A stretch of 64,000 bases of DNA from Cryomorphaceae bacterium 1068. GTDB lineage: Bacteria; Bacteroidota; Bacteroidia; Flavobacteriales_D; Cryomorphaceae. The notes beneath the pieces are model-generated. The model ran no database searches and was not told where the DNA came from. It saw nothing but the letters and a program-made list of their open reading frames with translations. The position numbers were made by a program, and so were the translations under genes. Numbering within the stretch: position 1 is the first letter of the stretch; every line of letters starts with the position of its first letter. Where the stretch lies: the NCBI GenBank assembly GCA_027214385.1, contig JAPVXR010000004.1, positions 1-64,000 on the forward strand. The letters are read 5' to 3'. Positions 1 through 9,535 of this stretch are shown here, in pieces.

Positions 1-682
1 CATTTCCCGTGGCGATGAAAACCTCTTCTGTCTCTTCATCGAGGGTGTAATTCCACGCATTGTAGGTAGAGGTAAGGTCTCTGGCCATAGCAGCAAAACG
101 CCAATTGCCCTTGCGGTAAATAACACCCGCATCAAGGCCGAAACCCCAGCTGGTAGCAAAATCACCGATCATTCGGTGAACGACTTTTACATTGGCTCCG
201 AGTGAAAGCCCTGGCACTTTGAGTTTTTTGGCATAGGAAACCATAAAGCCATAATCTACCGCTGAGAAAGTGGTAATATTATCGTAATTCAGTGTTCCGT
301 CAGCATTGATCAGTTGAGTGGTGTTGGGGATATCATCTACCCCGAATCGAATCACCGAAAGGGCTATTACAGAAGTACTGTCAATGGTTTTCGCGATGGC
401 ACCATAATCATACTGCGCTATTCCTGCGAAGTACTCGGCGTGCATCGCAGCTATGTCCAAGTCGGCTTTGATGTCTGTTAATCCTGCAGGATTCCAGTAA
501 CCCGCCGTAACATCTCCCACTGAGGCTATACCCGCACCTGACATACCAAGCGATCGAGCTCCTACCCCGATATTTAAGAATTCATTACTGTATTTTCTAG
601 TCTGGGCATGAGAATCCAACTGCGTAAAAAGGCAGAATAAGAACAAACCAATAGCCAGAACAGTCCACTTGGGAGAAACCAT
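1..682 (-). CDS. PorV/PorQ-family outer-membrane protein, 3' end cut by window edge
   Basis: About 227 residues are visible from an ATG at 682; the C-terminus lies beyond the left edge. The protein starts with a hydrophobic signal peptide ending near SHAQ, followed by a FLNIGVGARSLGMSGAG block and a YWNPAGL motif. These are typical of the PorV/PorQ (UPF0164, FadL-like beta-barrel) family of Bacteroidota. Characterised members such as PorV act as outer-membrane partners of the type IX secretion system and shuttle cargo; many others are uncharacterised. Which paralogue this is cannot be decided from the fragment. It is divergent from pssA with about 64 bases between starts. The family call is firm, a T9SS role is inference supported by the many T9SS cargo genes in the window. 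Confidence 0.8.
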   Translation of the reverse strand, partial: MVSPKWTVLAIGLFLFCLFTQLDSHAQTRKYSNEFLNIGVGARSLGMSGAGIASVGDVTAGYWNPAGLTDIKADLDIAAMHAEYFAGIAQYDYGAIAKTIDSTSVIALSVIRFGVDDIPNTTQLINADGTLNYDNITTFSAVDYGFMVSYAKKLKVPGLSLGANVKVVHRMIGDFATSWGFGLDAGVIYRKGNWRFAAMARDLTSTYNAWNYTLDEETEEVFIATGN

Positions 683-746
683 AATTCGAAAAATAAACAT
701 CAATTCCGTGGTAAAACACGAAACAACTAAAAAAATTGCACGATCA

Positions 747-1481
747 ATGGTTAATTTTGGGACGATGTATTTGAAATCTCAAATTCCCAATTTACTTACG
801 CTGAGCAATTTATTGTCGGGCGTTTTGTCTTTGTTTTTTTGTTCTCAAAATCAACCCGAAATAGCCGCTTGGCTAATCCTTGCAGGAGCGGGTTTTGATT
901 TCTTTGATGGACTGGCTGCAAGGGCATTAGGCGTAAGTGGCGAATTGGGAAAGCAGTTGGACTCCTTGGCTGATATGGTCAGCTTTGGTGTAGCGCCTGT
1001 ATTTTTGGCACTTCAATTTAATGGAGTTTTCGGGAAAGAATTGCTGCTCAATTGGAAAGCTTTGGCTCTGTTCATTCCCATTTTAATGGGGGCATTTTCA
1101 GCTTATCGACTCGGGAAATTTAATATTGACACTCGACAAGCTACAGGTTTTATCGGCTTGCCCACTCCTGCCAATGCACTTTTTTGGGTGAGCATCGCCT
1201 TAGTCGGCACCGGAGGACTTATTGAATTGGAGCCGCTCAATTCAGGCCTGACCAACTTTAAAGAATCGACGGGATTGATTGCTTTTGCCTCAGTCCTATT
1301 AGGAATTTTAATGGTTTCAGAGATTCCACTACTGGCCTTGAAGTTTTCTGGAGAATCGGGCGGCAACAAATCCAAAATTGCCTTAATAGCAATAGGTCTC
1401 ACCTTATTTATCCTATTTGGGTTTTCATCCATCCCGATTGTGCTACTTTTGTATTTCATACTTTCTTTAATTACGAAATAA
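747..1481 (+). CDS. pssA: CDP-diacylglycerol-serine O-phosphatidyltransferase (phosphatidylserine synthase)
   Basis: This integral membrane enzyme joins CDP-diacylglycerol and serine to phosphatidylserine, the precursor of phosphatidylethanolamine. The CDP-alcohol phosphotransferase signature D-x2-DG-x2-AR-x8-G-x3-D-x3-D is complete, beginning at DFFDGLAAR and ending at DSLAD, and is flanked by several hydrophobic segments. The open frame continues upstream to a TTG at 669, but that would overlap the divergent PorV-like start. ATG 747 gives 244 residues and ATG 765 gives 238 with the family-typical start MYLKSQIPNLLTLSN, so 765 may be the true start. purS follows after 4 bases, and the two are probably cotranscribed. 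Confidence 0.9.
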   Translation: MVNFGTMYLKSQIPNLLTLSNLLSGVLSLFFCSQNQPEIAAWLILAGAGFDFFDGLAARALGVSGELGKQLDSLADMVSFGVAPVFLALQFNGVFGKELLLNWKALALFIPILMGAFSAYRLGKFNIDTRQATGFIGLPTPANALFWVSIALVGTGGLIELEPLNSGLTNFKESTGLIAFASVLLGILMVSEIPLLALKFSGESGGNKSKIALIAIGLTLFILFGFSSIPIVLLLYFILSLITK

Positions 1482-1485
1482 CGCC

Positions 1486-1746
1486 ATGGAATTTACTGCC
1501 GAAATTGACATCATGCCCCTAGACGCCTTACTGGACCCACAAGGAAAAGCCGTAACGGCAAGTATGAAAAACCTGGGTTTGGAAGCAATTACCAATGTGA
1601 GAATAGGTAAACATATTTCACTGAAGGTAAGCGCAGACAGCAAGGAAGAAGCGGAGAAGAAAGTAGATATGGCTTGTAAAAAGCTATTGGCGAACCAGAT
1701 TATGGAGCGCTTCGAGTTCCATTTGGAAGAGGTAGAGGTGGTTTAA
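1486..1746 (+). CDS. purS: Phosphoribosylformylglycinamidine synthase subunit PurS
   Basis: This 86-residue protein matches the PurS family over its whole length. It begins with an [18 protein letters not shown] segment, has the family's [12 protein letters not shown] motif, and ends in an acidic strand. PurS is the small structural subunit that bridges PurL and PurQ in the split FGAM synthase of de novo purine synthesis in the cytoplasm. It lies 4 bases after pssA, and no other purine gene is nearby, so it is separated from its partners. Its TAA stop is shared with the stop of the convergent lptB through a TTAA at 1743-1746. The length is normal and I see no anomaly. Confidence 0.9.
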   Translation: MEFTAEIDIMPLDALLDPQGKAVTASMKNLGLEAITNVRIGKHISLKVSADSKEEAEKKVDMACKKLLANQIMERFEFHLEEVEVV

Positions 1747-2477
1747 AGTACCTTCCTTCTCAATTCGAAATTCTTCCCCAAGTATACCTTTCTCACCTGC
1801 TCATCGGAGGCCAGCTCTTCCGCAGTTCCCGACTTTAAGATATTACCTTCGAATAGTAAATAAGCTCTGTCAGTAATCGAGAGCGTTTCCTGAACATTGT
1901 GGTCAGTAATGAGAATCCCGATATTCTTAGTTTTAAGTTGGGCTACGATAGACTGAATGTCTTCAACTGCGATAGGGTCTACACCCGCGAATGGCTCGTC
2001 CAAAAGAATAAATTTTGGGTCTGTAGCCAGCGCCCTGGCAATTTCGGTGCGTCGACGCTCGCCTCCTGAAAGAAAGTCTCCACGGTTTGTGCGGACATGC
2101 CCTAAACCAAGCTCTTCGATCAGCGACTCCAATTTAATCGACTGCTCTTTCTTGGTCAGCTTGGTCATTTCCAGTACAGCCTTTACGTTGTCCTCGACGC
2201 TGAGCTTTCTGAAAACACTTGGCTCCTGTGGAAGGTAGCCAACGCCTAGCTGCGCGCGCTCATACATGGCCCTGTCAGTAATGTCTTCATTATCTAGAAA
2301 TATCTTACCAGAATTAGGCTGAACCAAACCCACCGTCATATAAAAGGTGGTAGTTTTCCCTGCACCGTTTGGCCCGAGCAAGCCTACGATTTCACCTTGT
2401 TCTACCTGCACGGAAACTCCCTTAACCACAACGCGGCTCTTGTATTTCTTAATCAGGTTTTCAGCTCGAAGAATCAT
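1743..2477 (-). CDS. lptB: LPS export ABC transporter ATP-binding protein LptB
   Basis: This is the cytoplasmic ATPase that powers transfer of lipopolysaccharide from the inner membrane along the Lpt bridge. Visible motifs are Walker A GPNGAGKT at residues 35-42, Q-loop Q84, signature LSGGE at 136-140, Walker B ILLDE at 157-161 and switch histidine H193. Its 244 residues are normal for LptB. Distinguishing it from other ABC ATPases rests on overall resemblance, such as [16 protein letters not shown] and the DHNVQETL segment. It is the third gene of the leftward tatC-DUF5686-lptB group and starts 6 bases after the DUF5686 gene. The permeases LptF and LptG are not in the window. Confidence 0.92.
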   Translation of the reverse strand: MILRAENLIKKYKSRVVVKGVSVQVEQGEIVGLLGPNGAGKTTTFYMTVGLVQPNSGKIFLDNEDITDRAMYERAQLGVGYLPQEPSVFRKLSVEDNVKAVLEMTKLTKKEQSIKLESLIEELGLGHVRTNRGDFLSGGERRRTEIARALATDPKFILLDEPFAGVDPIAVEDIQSIVAQLKTKNIGILITDHNVQETLSITDRAYLLFEGNILKSGTAEELASDEQVRKVYLGKNFELRRKVL

Positions 2478-2483
2478 AATAGT

Positions 2484-5009
2484 CTAGAATTTGATGTCGA
2501 ATCCAAGAAGCAAGCCAAATTTTGGCGCATTGGGATTGTCAAGATAGGTTAATCGCCAAATGGCATCCACTCTGAAAAAGCGAAAAATGTTTTCCACTCC
2601 CAGATATGCCTCAGCGAAGGGTCCATCGGTGAATGTATATGTCAAGTCAGGCAATACCAATTCTTCGGTATTTACTTGACCAAAGGATCCGTAAATCCCA
2701 TTTATTCCAACAATTTCTCTCCATTTCAGCTTCTTAAAAAGCGGAATCTTATTGAAGAAAAAACCTTCGAAATGGTGTTCGGCTCGCATGGAGACGTAGC
2801 GATCACTCACAAACTCGAAGAAGTTCATGGTATTGAAAGCTTCACTATTGTAGAAGAAACTTTCGTTACCTGAGTGAACAAACTGTAGCGGATAAGGAAG
2901 AGTTTGCCAGGTTTTCCCTCCTTCCAATGAATACTTAGTGGTTCCAAAGGGACCTAATGGAATTTTGTCTGTGGCAGTCAGTGTCAACTTCTGATATTCA
3001 TAGTCGCTTCCGAGAACTCCCTTAACACCGAAATCAACTCTTGCATTGATGATCGGCCAATTGCTACCAAGAGAAATCCTTTCGAATTCACCTTCCACAA
3101 AATTCTCGCGAAATGCAAAGCGTAGCCCAACTGAAACCTCCGAACTAACTATGTTAGAAACATCGACAACTTGGGGCTCACCTCCAATATCTTCGTTTCG
3201 CTCAAAATTCCAAGCACCTGCAGATGACAATTCTCTACGTCTGAATTCCACCAAGGTAGAGAACCCTGTAAACCAAGTTCTCTCGGTATATACCCTTCCT
3301 TGCTTGTTTAAAATAAGTCTGTCTTGCGGATTTCGAACGGTCAGTACTTGGATAATATGGTCACGCGGAAAGTAATTGGGTACTTGACCAATAAGTTCGT
3401 AGTCTTCTGAGAAATAGACCCCCAATGTTTGTCTGGGCTTCTTGCTCAAAAAGTACTGCCCACCGACCATGTACTTAAACCTCTCATCAGTAGTTCCGTA
3501 GGCCACATAACCTTCCAGTTTTAGTCTTGTACTAAAGTCATTAGAGGTACGCAACCCAAATTTAGGTCTCAGACCTTCGACGGTATTATAGCTCAAAAAC
3601 GTAAAGACCGGCCCCCACTCCACTTTACCATCTACCCAGTATCCTTGAAAAACAAAATTAACGATGTCGACATAAGTCATAAAGACTTTGTTTGTCTTCA
3701 GGCTATCCACCATATCGTAAATAGCTTGCTGCTCGTCTGCTATTTCTTCGTGCCTGTTTTCTTCCCAAAAAGATTCATCCAAGGCGTTGATCTCCGTTTC
3801 TACTATGACATTCTCAGCACCTGAATAGAATTCGCTGTCTTTGGGTTTGTTGATCACAAAATCCTCGTAGGTTGTCACCTTCTTCCCATAAAACCCCATT
3901 TCAGACTTTACGAGACTGAAATCTGCTATTAGCTGTTCGCGCGTCAGCATCCACACCTCAGGCTCTACCTCATCGTACTCGTGCTTCACCTGCAGGTCTG
4001 TAATGAAATTGATGTTGGCCGAAGGCAGAATCGTTGCGTCAATTTCCTTGATAGCGTAAGTAGTATCGTTTACCCAGAAGTGTCCTTCGAAGACGAGCTC
4101 ACTCTCGTTTTTAGGAAGAAAATCTAACCGATAGCACCACTTATTGTCGATATATGTGCTATCGACCAAATAGTATTTGTAAAAGACCAGCCCATAATCG
4201 GAAATCGGACTCACGAAGTTCTTTCCAAAAATCCCAAGAGAATTTTGATAGATATTGACATCTTGGTACATCTGACCAAGAAACTGGGAGATACTTTCGT
4301 TATTAATTCCCGAAACTTTCGTTGCGTGAATAATCTCTTTCCGACCCTTTGGATTTCTTTGGTAATAATAATCGCTCAAAGTCTCCGTCATAAAGAAGGG
4401 CAGAGTCACCTTTTCGCCTGTAGAATCTATATTGTCAAAGATGAAATCGAATGACTTAAAGAGTTTTCGCTCTTTAAATTTATCGGACAAATTATTGAGG
4501 TCAAACTCAATCTTATTGTACGTTTCGTATTGATACGCATCTAGCTTCTCTCTGTTATTGATCTTCTTATTCTTGATGATTTTCTTGAGAAGAACATGGG
4601 CAGGGTTTTCAAAATCTTTCGCGTTGACCACTATTTCACCCAAGCTCACGGAACCCTCCTGCAGAGGAAAATCGATCTTCTGACTCTCATCCCTTCGTAC
4701 CTTAAATGCCTTCGTCTTGTATCCGACAAAAGAAGCCACTAAAGAATCTTCAGCATAATAGGTTTCCATCCGGTAATTCCCGTCAAGATCAGTGGTAGTT
4801 CCTACCTTGCTTCCTTTAAAAGCCACGTTTACAAAAGGAAGGTTCTCCTTTGTCTCAACATCATATACCTTACCATACACGATTGTTTTCTGAGCAAAAG
4901 AAATCGCCGGAATCAATAGAAGAAAGAGGAGAAAAAAAAATGTCTTCCTATTCTTAATAATCGGTATGGAGGCAATTGACTGCATCTTTAAAAAAGGCCG
5001 TTTAATCAA
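2484..5009 (-). CDS. DUF5686 outer-membrane protein with carboxypeptidase-regulatory-like N-terminal domain
   Basis: This is an 841-residue envelope protein. A signal peptide (hydrophobic core around residues 23-38, ending ISFAQ) is followed by a carboxypeptidase-regulatory-like beta-sandwich at about 43-125, with the typical VYGKVYD...LPFVNVAFKGSKVGTTTDLDGNY pattern split over two stretches. The rest is the large DUF5686 region, whose C-terminal half has alternating aromatic strands and ends in LLLGFDIKF, as expected for an outer-membrane barrel. The function is not known; the family is widespread in Bacteroidota. Its ATG overlaps the tatC stop (5006-5009), which suggests translational coupling. 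A second in-frame ATG at residue 9 could also serve as the start. Confidence 0.85.
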   Translation of the reverse strand: MIKRPFLKMQSIASIPIIKNRKTFFFLLFLLLIPAISFAQKTIVYGKVYDVETKENLPFVNVAFKGSKVGTTTDLDGNYRMETYYAEDSLVASFVGYKTKAFKVRRDESQKIDFPLQEGSVSLGEIVVNAKDFENPAHVLLKKIIKNKKINNREKLDAYQYETYNKIEFDLNNLSDKFKERKLFKSFDFIFDNIDSTGEKVTLPFFMTETLSDYYYQRNPKGRKEIIHATKVSGINNESISQFLGQMYQDVNIYQNSLGIFGKNFVSPISDYGLVFYKYYLVDSTYIDNKWCYRLDFLPKNESELVFEGHFWVNDTTYAIKEIDATILPSANINFITDLQVKHEYDEVEPEVWMLTREQLIADFSLVKSEMGFYGKKVTTYEDFVINKPKDSEFYSGAENVIVETEINALDESFWEENRHEEIADEQQAIYDMVDSLKTNKVFMTYVDIVNFVFQGYWVDGKVEWGPVFTFLSYNTVEGLRPKFGLRTSNDFSTRLKLEGYVAYGTTDERFKYMVGGQYFLSKKPRQTLGVYFSEDYELIGQVPNYFPRDHIIQVLTVRNPQDRLILNKQGRVYTERTWFTGFSTLVEFRRRELSSAGAWNFERNEDIGGEPQVVDVSNIVSSEVSVGLRFAFRENFVEGEFERISLGSNWPIINARVDFGVKGVLGSDYEYQKLTLTATDKIPLGPFGTTKYSLEGGKTWQTLPYPLQFVHSGNESFFYNSEAFNTMNFFEFVSDRYVSMRAEHHFEGFFFNKIPLFKKLKWREIVGINGIYGSFGQVNTEELVLPDLTYTFTDGPFAEAYLGVENIFRFFRVDAIWRLTYLDNPNAPKFGLLLGFDIKF

Positions 5010-5818
5010 GAAGCAGCCTGCTCGCTCTTATTTTTTCTTACGACAACTCGCGCTATCTGTATACTCAACTCATAGAGCACCATCAAAGGTAAAGTTACCA
5101 ATATCTGGCTGGTCACATCGGGTGGAGTAATGATAGCACTAAGAATCAAGACTCCCACGATTGCATGCTTGCGGTACTTTCTCAATGTCTCGGGTGTAAC
5201 CAGACCAAGTTTTGCCAAAAAGAAAATGACTACGGGCAACTGGAAGACCAAACCACCCGATAGCGTCGTCATGGTAATGGTAGTAATAAATGAATCTAAT
5301 GCGATAATATTATCCACCTGATCGCTTACGGTATATCCTCCTAAAAATTGCACGGAAAGCGGAGAAATAAGAAAATAACCGAAGCTAACTCCTATAAGAA
5401 ATAAGAATGAGGTTGCCACGACAGCACCTCTGGCTGTAGATTTTTCACTTCCGCTAAGCCCGGGCATTATAAAGGCCCACAACTGATAAAACACATAGGG
5501 AAAGGCCACGATAAATCCCAGTACAATCGAGACCAGCAGATGAGAAGTGAATTGACCACTCATGGAGATATTCTGCAATTTAAAAGAAGAAGCCAGGCAA
5601 AGACTATCGTCTAAACCAACCAATTCAGACATGTGACAGAAAAAGCGATAGGTGATGAAGTCTGAATTTTTAGGGGCTAAAATCAAGACATCAAAGACGA
5701 AACTTTTGAACACAAAAGCTGCTATAGCAAATATTAATATTGCGATAAAAGCCTTGATAAGTCGCCACCTCAGCTCTTCGAGGTGTTGTAGAAATGTCAT
5801 TTGATTGGGGTCAGCCAT
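5006..5818 (-). CDS. tatC: Sec-independent protein translocase subunit TatC
   Basis: TatC is the polytopic inner-membrane receptor for twin-arginine signal peptides and exports folded proteins. The N-terminus carries the family hallmark MTFLQHLEELRWRL followed by six predicted membrane segments, with FQLPVVIFFLAKLGLV and ILSAIITPPDVTSQ being typical TatC blocks. Its 270 residues are normal; the loop after the first membrane segment is somewhat long and contains two cysteines. It leads the operon tatC-DUF5686-lptB. tatA is not in the window. A TAnnTTTG -7 element lies about 31 bases upstream of the ATG. Confidence 0.95.
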   Translation of the reverse strand: MADPNQMTFLQHLEELRWRLIKAFIAILIFAIAAFVFKSFVFDVLILAPKNSDFITYRFFCHMSELVGLDDSLCLASSFKLQNISMSGQFTSHLLVSIVLGFIVAFPYVFYQLWAFIMPGLSGSEKSTARGAVVATSFLFLIGVSFGYFLISPLSVQFLGGYTVSDQVDNIIALDSFITTITMTTLSGGLVFQLPVVIFFLAKLGLVTPETLRKYRKHAIVGVLILSAIITPPDVTSQILVTLPLMVLYELSIQIARVVVRKNKSEQAAS

Positions 5819-5848
5819 CCCTGTTTAACTTGTTTTTTACTGAAAAGG

Positions 5849-5856
5849 CAAAGCTA
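5849..5856 (-). promoter_or_regulatory. Predicted -7 element of the tatC operon
   Basis: On the minus strand this reads TAGCTTTG, an exact match to the Bacteroidota -7 consensus TAnnTTTG. It is about 31 bases upstream of the tatC ATG, which would give a leader of roughly 25 bases. I see no convincing TTG at -33, so the call rests on the -7 box and its position. Confidence 0.45.
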
Positions 5857-6068
5857 ATACAATTCACTCCGCACGTATACGTTTTTTCGTAGCTTTAGTC
5901 TCGCGCAACGAGATTGCAACACTCCTTTCTAACAGTGGAATGATTACCGAAAAAATCTAGTTTAAGAGGTTGCTATTTAGAACGATTGTCGTAAATTGAA
6001 AAACCTAAACATCCCTGTAACATAGAAGTGCGGAAAACAGTACTGAAGGGTAAACTGAATATCTGAAA

Positions 6069-8249
6069 ATGTTATCAGAATTAATTTCGCCTAAAGAGGC
6101 GTTGGCTAAGTATTTTGGATTCTCCTCATTCAAGGGTCAGCAAGAAAAAATTATTGAGAACGTATTAAATGGAAACCACACCTTCGTCATCATGCCGACG
6201 GGAGGTGGCAAATCGCTTTGCTACCAACTCCCTGCATTGATGAAAGAAGGAACGGCCATCGTCGTTTCACCCCTTATAGCCTTGATGAAGAATCAAGTTG
6301 ACGCCATCCGAGGCACGAGCGAAAACGAGGGCATTGCCCATTTTCTCAACTCTTCGCTGAACAAATCAGATGTTCTAAAGGTGAAGGAGGATGTAATGAG
6401 CGGAGTTACAAAGCTCCTCTATATGGCCCCGGAGAGTTTGACCAAAGCCGACTACATAGAATTTTTGAGGGGGGCTAATGTTTCCTTTTTTGCCATTGAT
6501 GAGGCCCATTGTATTTCTGAATGGGGTCATGATTTTCGCCCTGAATACCGTAGGTTAAGAGCCATTATTGAAGAAATTACCGACGTTCCGATTATTGCCT
6601 TAACGGCAACTGCTACACCTAAGGTGCAGCAAGATATCCAGAAGAACTTAGGGATGACAGATGTGAAGGTGTTTAAGGATTCCTTCAATCGACATAACCT
6701 CTATTACGAGGTACGCCCTAAAAAAGATGTTGTACGGGAAATCATCAAGTTTGTAAAAGCCAGACCAGGCAAGACGGGAATAGTATACTGCCTCAGTCGA
6801 AAGAAGGTTGAGGAGGTAGCTGAGTCACTCAAGGTGAATGGCATCAACGCTCTTCCTTATCATGCGGGTATGGATGCGGGAATGAGGTCCAGACATCAAG
6901 ATGCTTTTCTGAATGAAGATGCCGATGTTATCGTTGCGACCATTGCCTTTGGAATGGGAATCGATAAACCCGATGTGCGCTATGTGATTCACCACGATAT
7001 CCCAAAGAGTATTGAGAGCTATTACCAAGAAACGGGAAGAGCAGGACGCGATGGGGGCGAAGGTCATTGCTTGGCATTCTATAGCTATAAAGACATTGAA
7101 AAGCTCGAGAAGTTTCTTCAAGGTAAGCACGTTTCTGAAATGGAAATCGGCAAACAACTCTTGCAAGAAATAGTCTCGTATGCTGAAACTAGTCTCTGCC
7201 GTCGAAAATTCATTTTGCATTACTTCGGAGAGGAGTTCGATTCTGACAAGTGCACGGATATGTGCGACAACTGTCGCCACCCCAAGGAGCGATTCGAGGG
7301 GAAAGATCAGATCAAGCAGCTATTGGAGTGTGTCAAAGAATCAAAGCAGCGACATAAAGCCAATCACCTCATCAACGTTTTGGTGGGTAATGAAACAGCT
7401 GAAGTAAAAACATATAAGGATGACGAGCTGGAATGCTTTGGTGCCGGACAAGACGAAGATGAAAAGTTTTGGAACGCAGTCATCAGACAATCCACAATAC
7501 GCGGCCTGTTGTCAAAAGAAATTGAGTCGTACGGAATTCTCAAACTCACCGAAAAAGGAGAGAAATTCATCAAGAAACCTTACTCAATCGAGTTAATAAA
7601 AGAGAACGACTACAGCGGTGTAGATGATGCTTCCGACGGCGGAGGAGGAAAGGGCGCTATGGATGATCGGCTTTACAAAATGTTAATCTCTTTGAGAAAA
7701 GAGATCAGCAAAAAGAAAGAGCTTCCAGGCTACGTGATTTTCCAAGATCCTTCTTTGCAAGAGATGGCTTCTCAATACCCCATCACGACAGAAGAGCTGA
7801 CAAACATTGTAGGTGTAGGAGCGGGAAAAGCCCGCAAATTCGGTGCTCCGTTCTTAGATCTTATCAAACGCTACGTTGAAGAAAACGAAATTGATCGACC
7901 ACAAGATTTGGTAGTGAAGTCTATCGTGAACAAGTCCGGGCTTAAAGTCCATATCATTCAAAACATTGACCGTAAGCTTCCGCTTGAAGACATAGCGAGA
8001 GCCAAAGGAAAAGAAATGGATGCGGTAATCGATGAGATAGAAGCCATTGTAGGCTCGGGGACCAGAATCAACATTAACTACTACCTCGACGATATGCTCG
8101 ATGAAGAAGAGCAGCAGGACATCTACGACTACTTCTTAGAAGCAGAATCGGATGATATCGGGGCAGCTTATGAAGAATTCGAAGGCGATTACACTGAAGA
8201 GCAGCTTCGATTGATGCGAATCAAGTTTATGAGTGAGGTGGCGAATTAA
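6069..8249 (+). CDS. recQ: ATP-dependent DNA helicase RecQ
   Basis: This 3'-5' DNA helicase acts in recombination and replication-fork repair. Visible motifs are Walker A PTGGGKS at residues 43-49, DEAH at 144-147 followed by the RecQ aromatic loop CISEWGHDFRPEY, and motif VI around ETGRAGRDG at 321-329. The zinc-binding cysteines are C377, C395, C399 and C402, followed by a winged-helix RQC region and an HRDC domain near residues 555-610. A C-terminal helix-turn-helix-like tail makes the protein 726 residues, longer than E. coli RecQ but common in Bacteroidota. It is divergent from tatC with 250 bases between them and is transcribed alone. Confidence 0.95.
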   Translation: MLSELISPKEALAKYFGFSSFKGQQEKIIENVLNGNHTFVIMPTGGGKSLCYQLPALMKEGTAIVVSPLIALMKNQVDAIRGTSENEGIAHFLNSSLNKSDVLKVKEDVMSGVTKLLYMAPESLTKADYIEFLRGANVSFFAIDEAHCISEWGHDFRPEYRRLRAIIEEITDVPIIALTATATPKVQQDIQKNLGMTDVKVFKDSFNRHNLYYEVRPKKDVVREIIKFVKARPGKTGIVYCLSRKKVEEVAESLKVNGINALPYHAGMDAGMRSRHQDAFLNEDADVIVATIAFGMGIDKPDVRYVIHHDIPKSIESYYQETGRAGRDGGEGHCLAFYSYKDIEKLEKFLQGKHVSEMEIGKQLLQEIVSYAETSLCRRKFILHYFGEEFDSDKCTDMCDNCRHPKERFEGKDQIKQLLECVKESKQRHKANHLINVLVGNETAEVKTYKDDELECFGAGQDEDEKFWNAVIRQSTIRGLLSKEIESYGILKLTEKGEKFIKKPYSIELIKENDYSGVDDASDGGGGKGAMDDRLYKMLISLRKEISKKKELPGYVIFQDPSLQEMASQYPITTEELTNIVGVGAGKARKFGAPFLDLIKRYVEENEIDRPQDLVVKSIVNKSGLKVHIIQNIDRKLPLEDIARAKGKEMDAVIDEIEAIVGSGTRININYYLDDMLDEEEQQDIYDYFLEAESDDIGAAYEEFEGDYTEEQLRLMRIKFMSEVAN

Positions 8250-8303
8250 ACGCGGAGAAGCTACAGCCCAAACTAGAAAAATCAAAAATGAGTTTTGGTT
8301 CAA

Positions 8304-9518
8304 CTACAACTCTTCTAAAGCTTTTGCTGCCAAAGTAGCCATGAGTGACGAACCTATTCGAAGAGCATCTTCGTCAATATCGAATTTCCCCGTGTGAAGT
8401 GGTGCCCCAAGTCCCTTGCTAGCATTGGAAGTTCCCAATCGATAAAAGCACGCAGGAATCTCCTGAGCGAAATAAGAGAAGTCTTCTGCCGTCATTCTAA
8501 GGTCGAGATCATGAACACTTTCTTCCCCCAGTAATTCAATGGCTTTTTTCTTTGCCCAGAGGGTTAGATCATTATCGTTTATCAAAGCAGGATACCCTTC
8601 TCTGACTTCAACTTCGGCAAAGCCACCCATGGATTTGCATATTCCGGAGACCATATCGTTGAGAAGTTGATGCAACTCAAATCTCCACTTTTCATTCATC
8701 GTTCGAATTGTTCCTTCCAGTTTTACTTCGTCAGGTATCACATTCGTGGCACCGTTTCCTATGAACTTCCCTATCGAAACGACAGTAGGAGTGCTCGCTG
8801 TTGCCCTTCGACTCACGAGTTGCTGGATGGATGTCACCACATGCGAGGCCAGTAGAATCGTGTCAATGCATTTATGCGGCAGCCCGGCATGACCACCTTT
8901 CCCCTTGATGGTAATGTAAAGCTCATCGGCAGAAGCCATATACATTCCCGGTCGAAAACCAACATTTCCGACTTCCATATCGGGATAAACATGCTGTCCG
9001 AAAATGAGCTGCACGTCAGGCTTTTTCAATGCTCCATCCTTGATCATCAATGATGCCCCTCCAGGAATACGCTCTTCTGCGGGCTGAAAAATCAGCCTGA
9101 CGGTTCCCTTGAGAGATGATTTCCTTTCTTGCAATAGTCGGGCGGCTCCAAGAATGCAGGTGGTATGAACATCATGACCACAGGCATGCATCACTCCCTT
9201 ATTGGTCGAAGCATAGGTCACAGCATTCAATTCTGTAATGGGTAAAGCATCCATATCGCCCCTTACAGCGACGACTTTACCATCTTTGTCTCCAACGATA
9301 TCCGCTACGATTCCATGACCCCCTATCCCCGATTTGTGCGGGATACCAAGCTCCGTCAGTTTTTTGGAAACAAAAGCAGCAGTCTTTTCTTCATGAAACG
9401 ATAATTCGGGATTGGCATGTAAGTGTCTGCGAATTTTAATAAGGTCATCCAAAGCTGCATCAGCAGATGAAGCTAAGCCGTCAAGAAGAATCATATTCGG
9501 AACGTTTTTGAAGGACAT
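8304..9518 (-). CDS. M20 family metallo-amidohydrolase (N-acyl-amino-acid or hippurate hydrolase type)
   Basis: This zinc peptidase-like hydrolase has 404 residues. Metal and catalytic motifs are RGDMDALP near residues 86-93, CGHDVHTT at 113-120, QPAEERIPGG with the catalytic glutamate pair, the dimerisation-domain motif GKGGHAG, and a C-terminal HTGKFDIDEDAL. The architecture matches amidohydrolases of the AmhX/HipO/YxeP group, which cleave N-acyl amino acids or small amides in the cytoplasm; there is no signal peptide. The exact substrate cannot be told from the sequence. It lies 17 bases downstream of the large TolB-like gene and may be cotranscribed with it. In the 54 bases between it and recQ I see no terminator. 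Confidence 0.88.
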   Translation of the reverse strand: MSFKNVPNMILLDGLASSADAALDDLIKIRRHLHANPELSFHEEKTAAFVSKKLTELGIPHKSGIGGHGIVADIVGDKDGKVVAVRGDMDALPITELNAVTYASTNKGVMHACGHDVHTTCILGAARLLQERKSSLKGTVRLIFQPAEERIPGGASLMIKDGALKKPDVQLIFGQHVYPDMEVGNVGFRPGMYMASADELYITIKGKGGHAGLPHKCIDTILLASHVVTSIQQLVSRRATASTPTVVSIGKFIGNGATNVIPDEVKLEGTIRTMNEKWRFELHQLLNDMVSGICKSMGGFAEVEVREGYPALINDNDLTLWAKKKAIELLGEESVHDLDLRMTAEDFSYFAQEIPACFYRLGTSNASKGLGAPLHTGKFDIDEDALRIGSSLMATLAAKALEEL

Positions 9519-9535
9519 TCAGGCAGAATAGCCAA

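Noticed and set aside
669-746. Longer pssA start at TTG 669
   Set aside because: The extra residues are polar and unlike the family, and the extension overlaps the divergent PorV-like start at 682. ATG 747 or 765 fits homologues better.
5819-6068. Possible missing gene between tatC and recQ
   Set aside because: I recalled that some flavobacteria carry a KpsF/GutQ isomerase gene between these two, but the 250 bases hold no such frame or remnant that I can see.
6825-7280. Open frame of 151 codons opposite recQ
   Set aside because: It lies fully inside the conserved helicase region on the other strand and has no recognisable feature.
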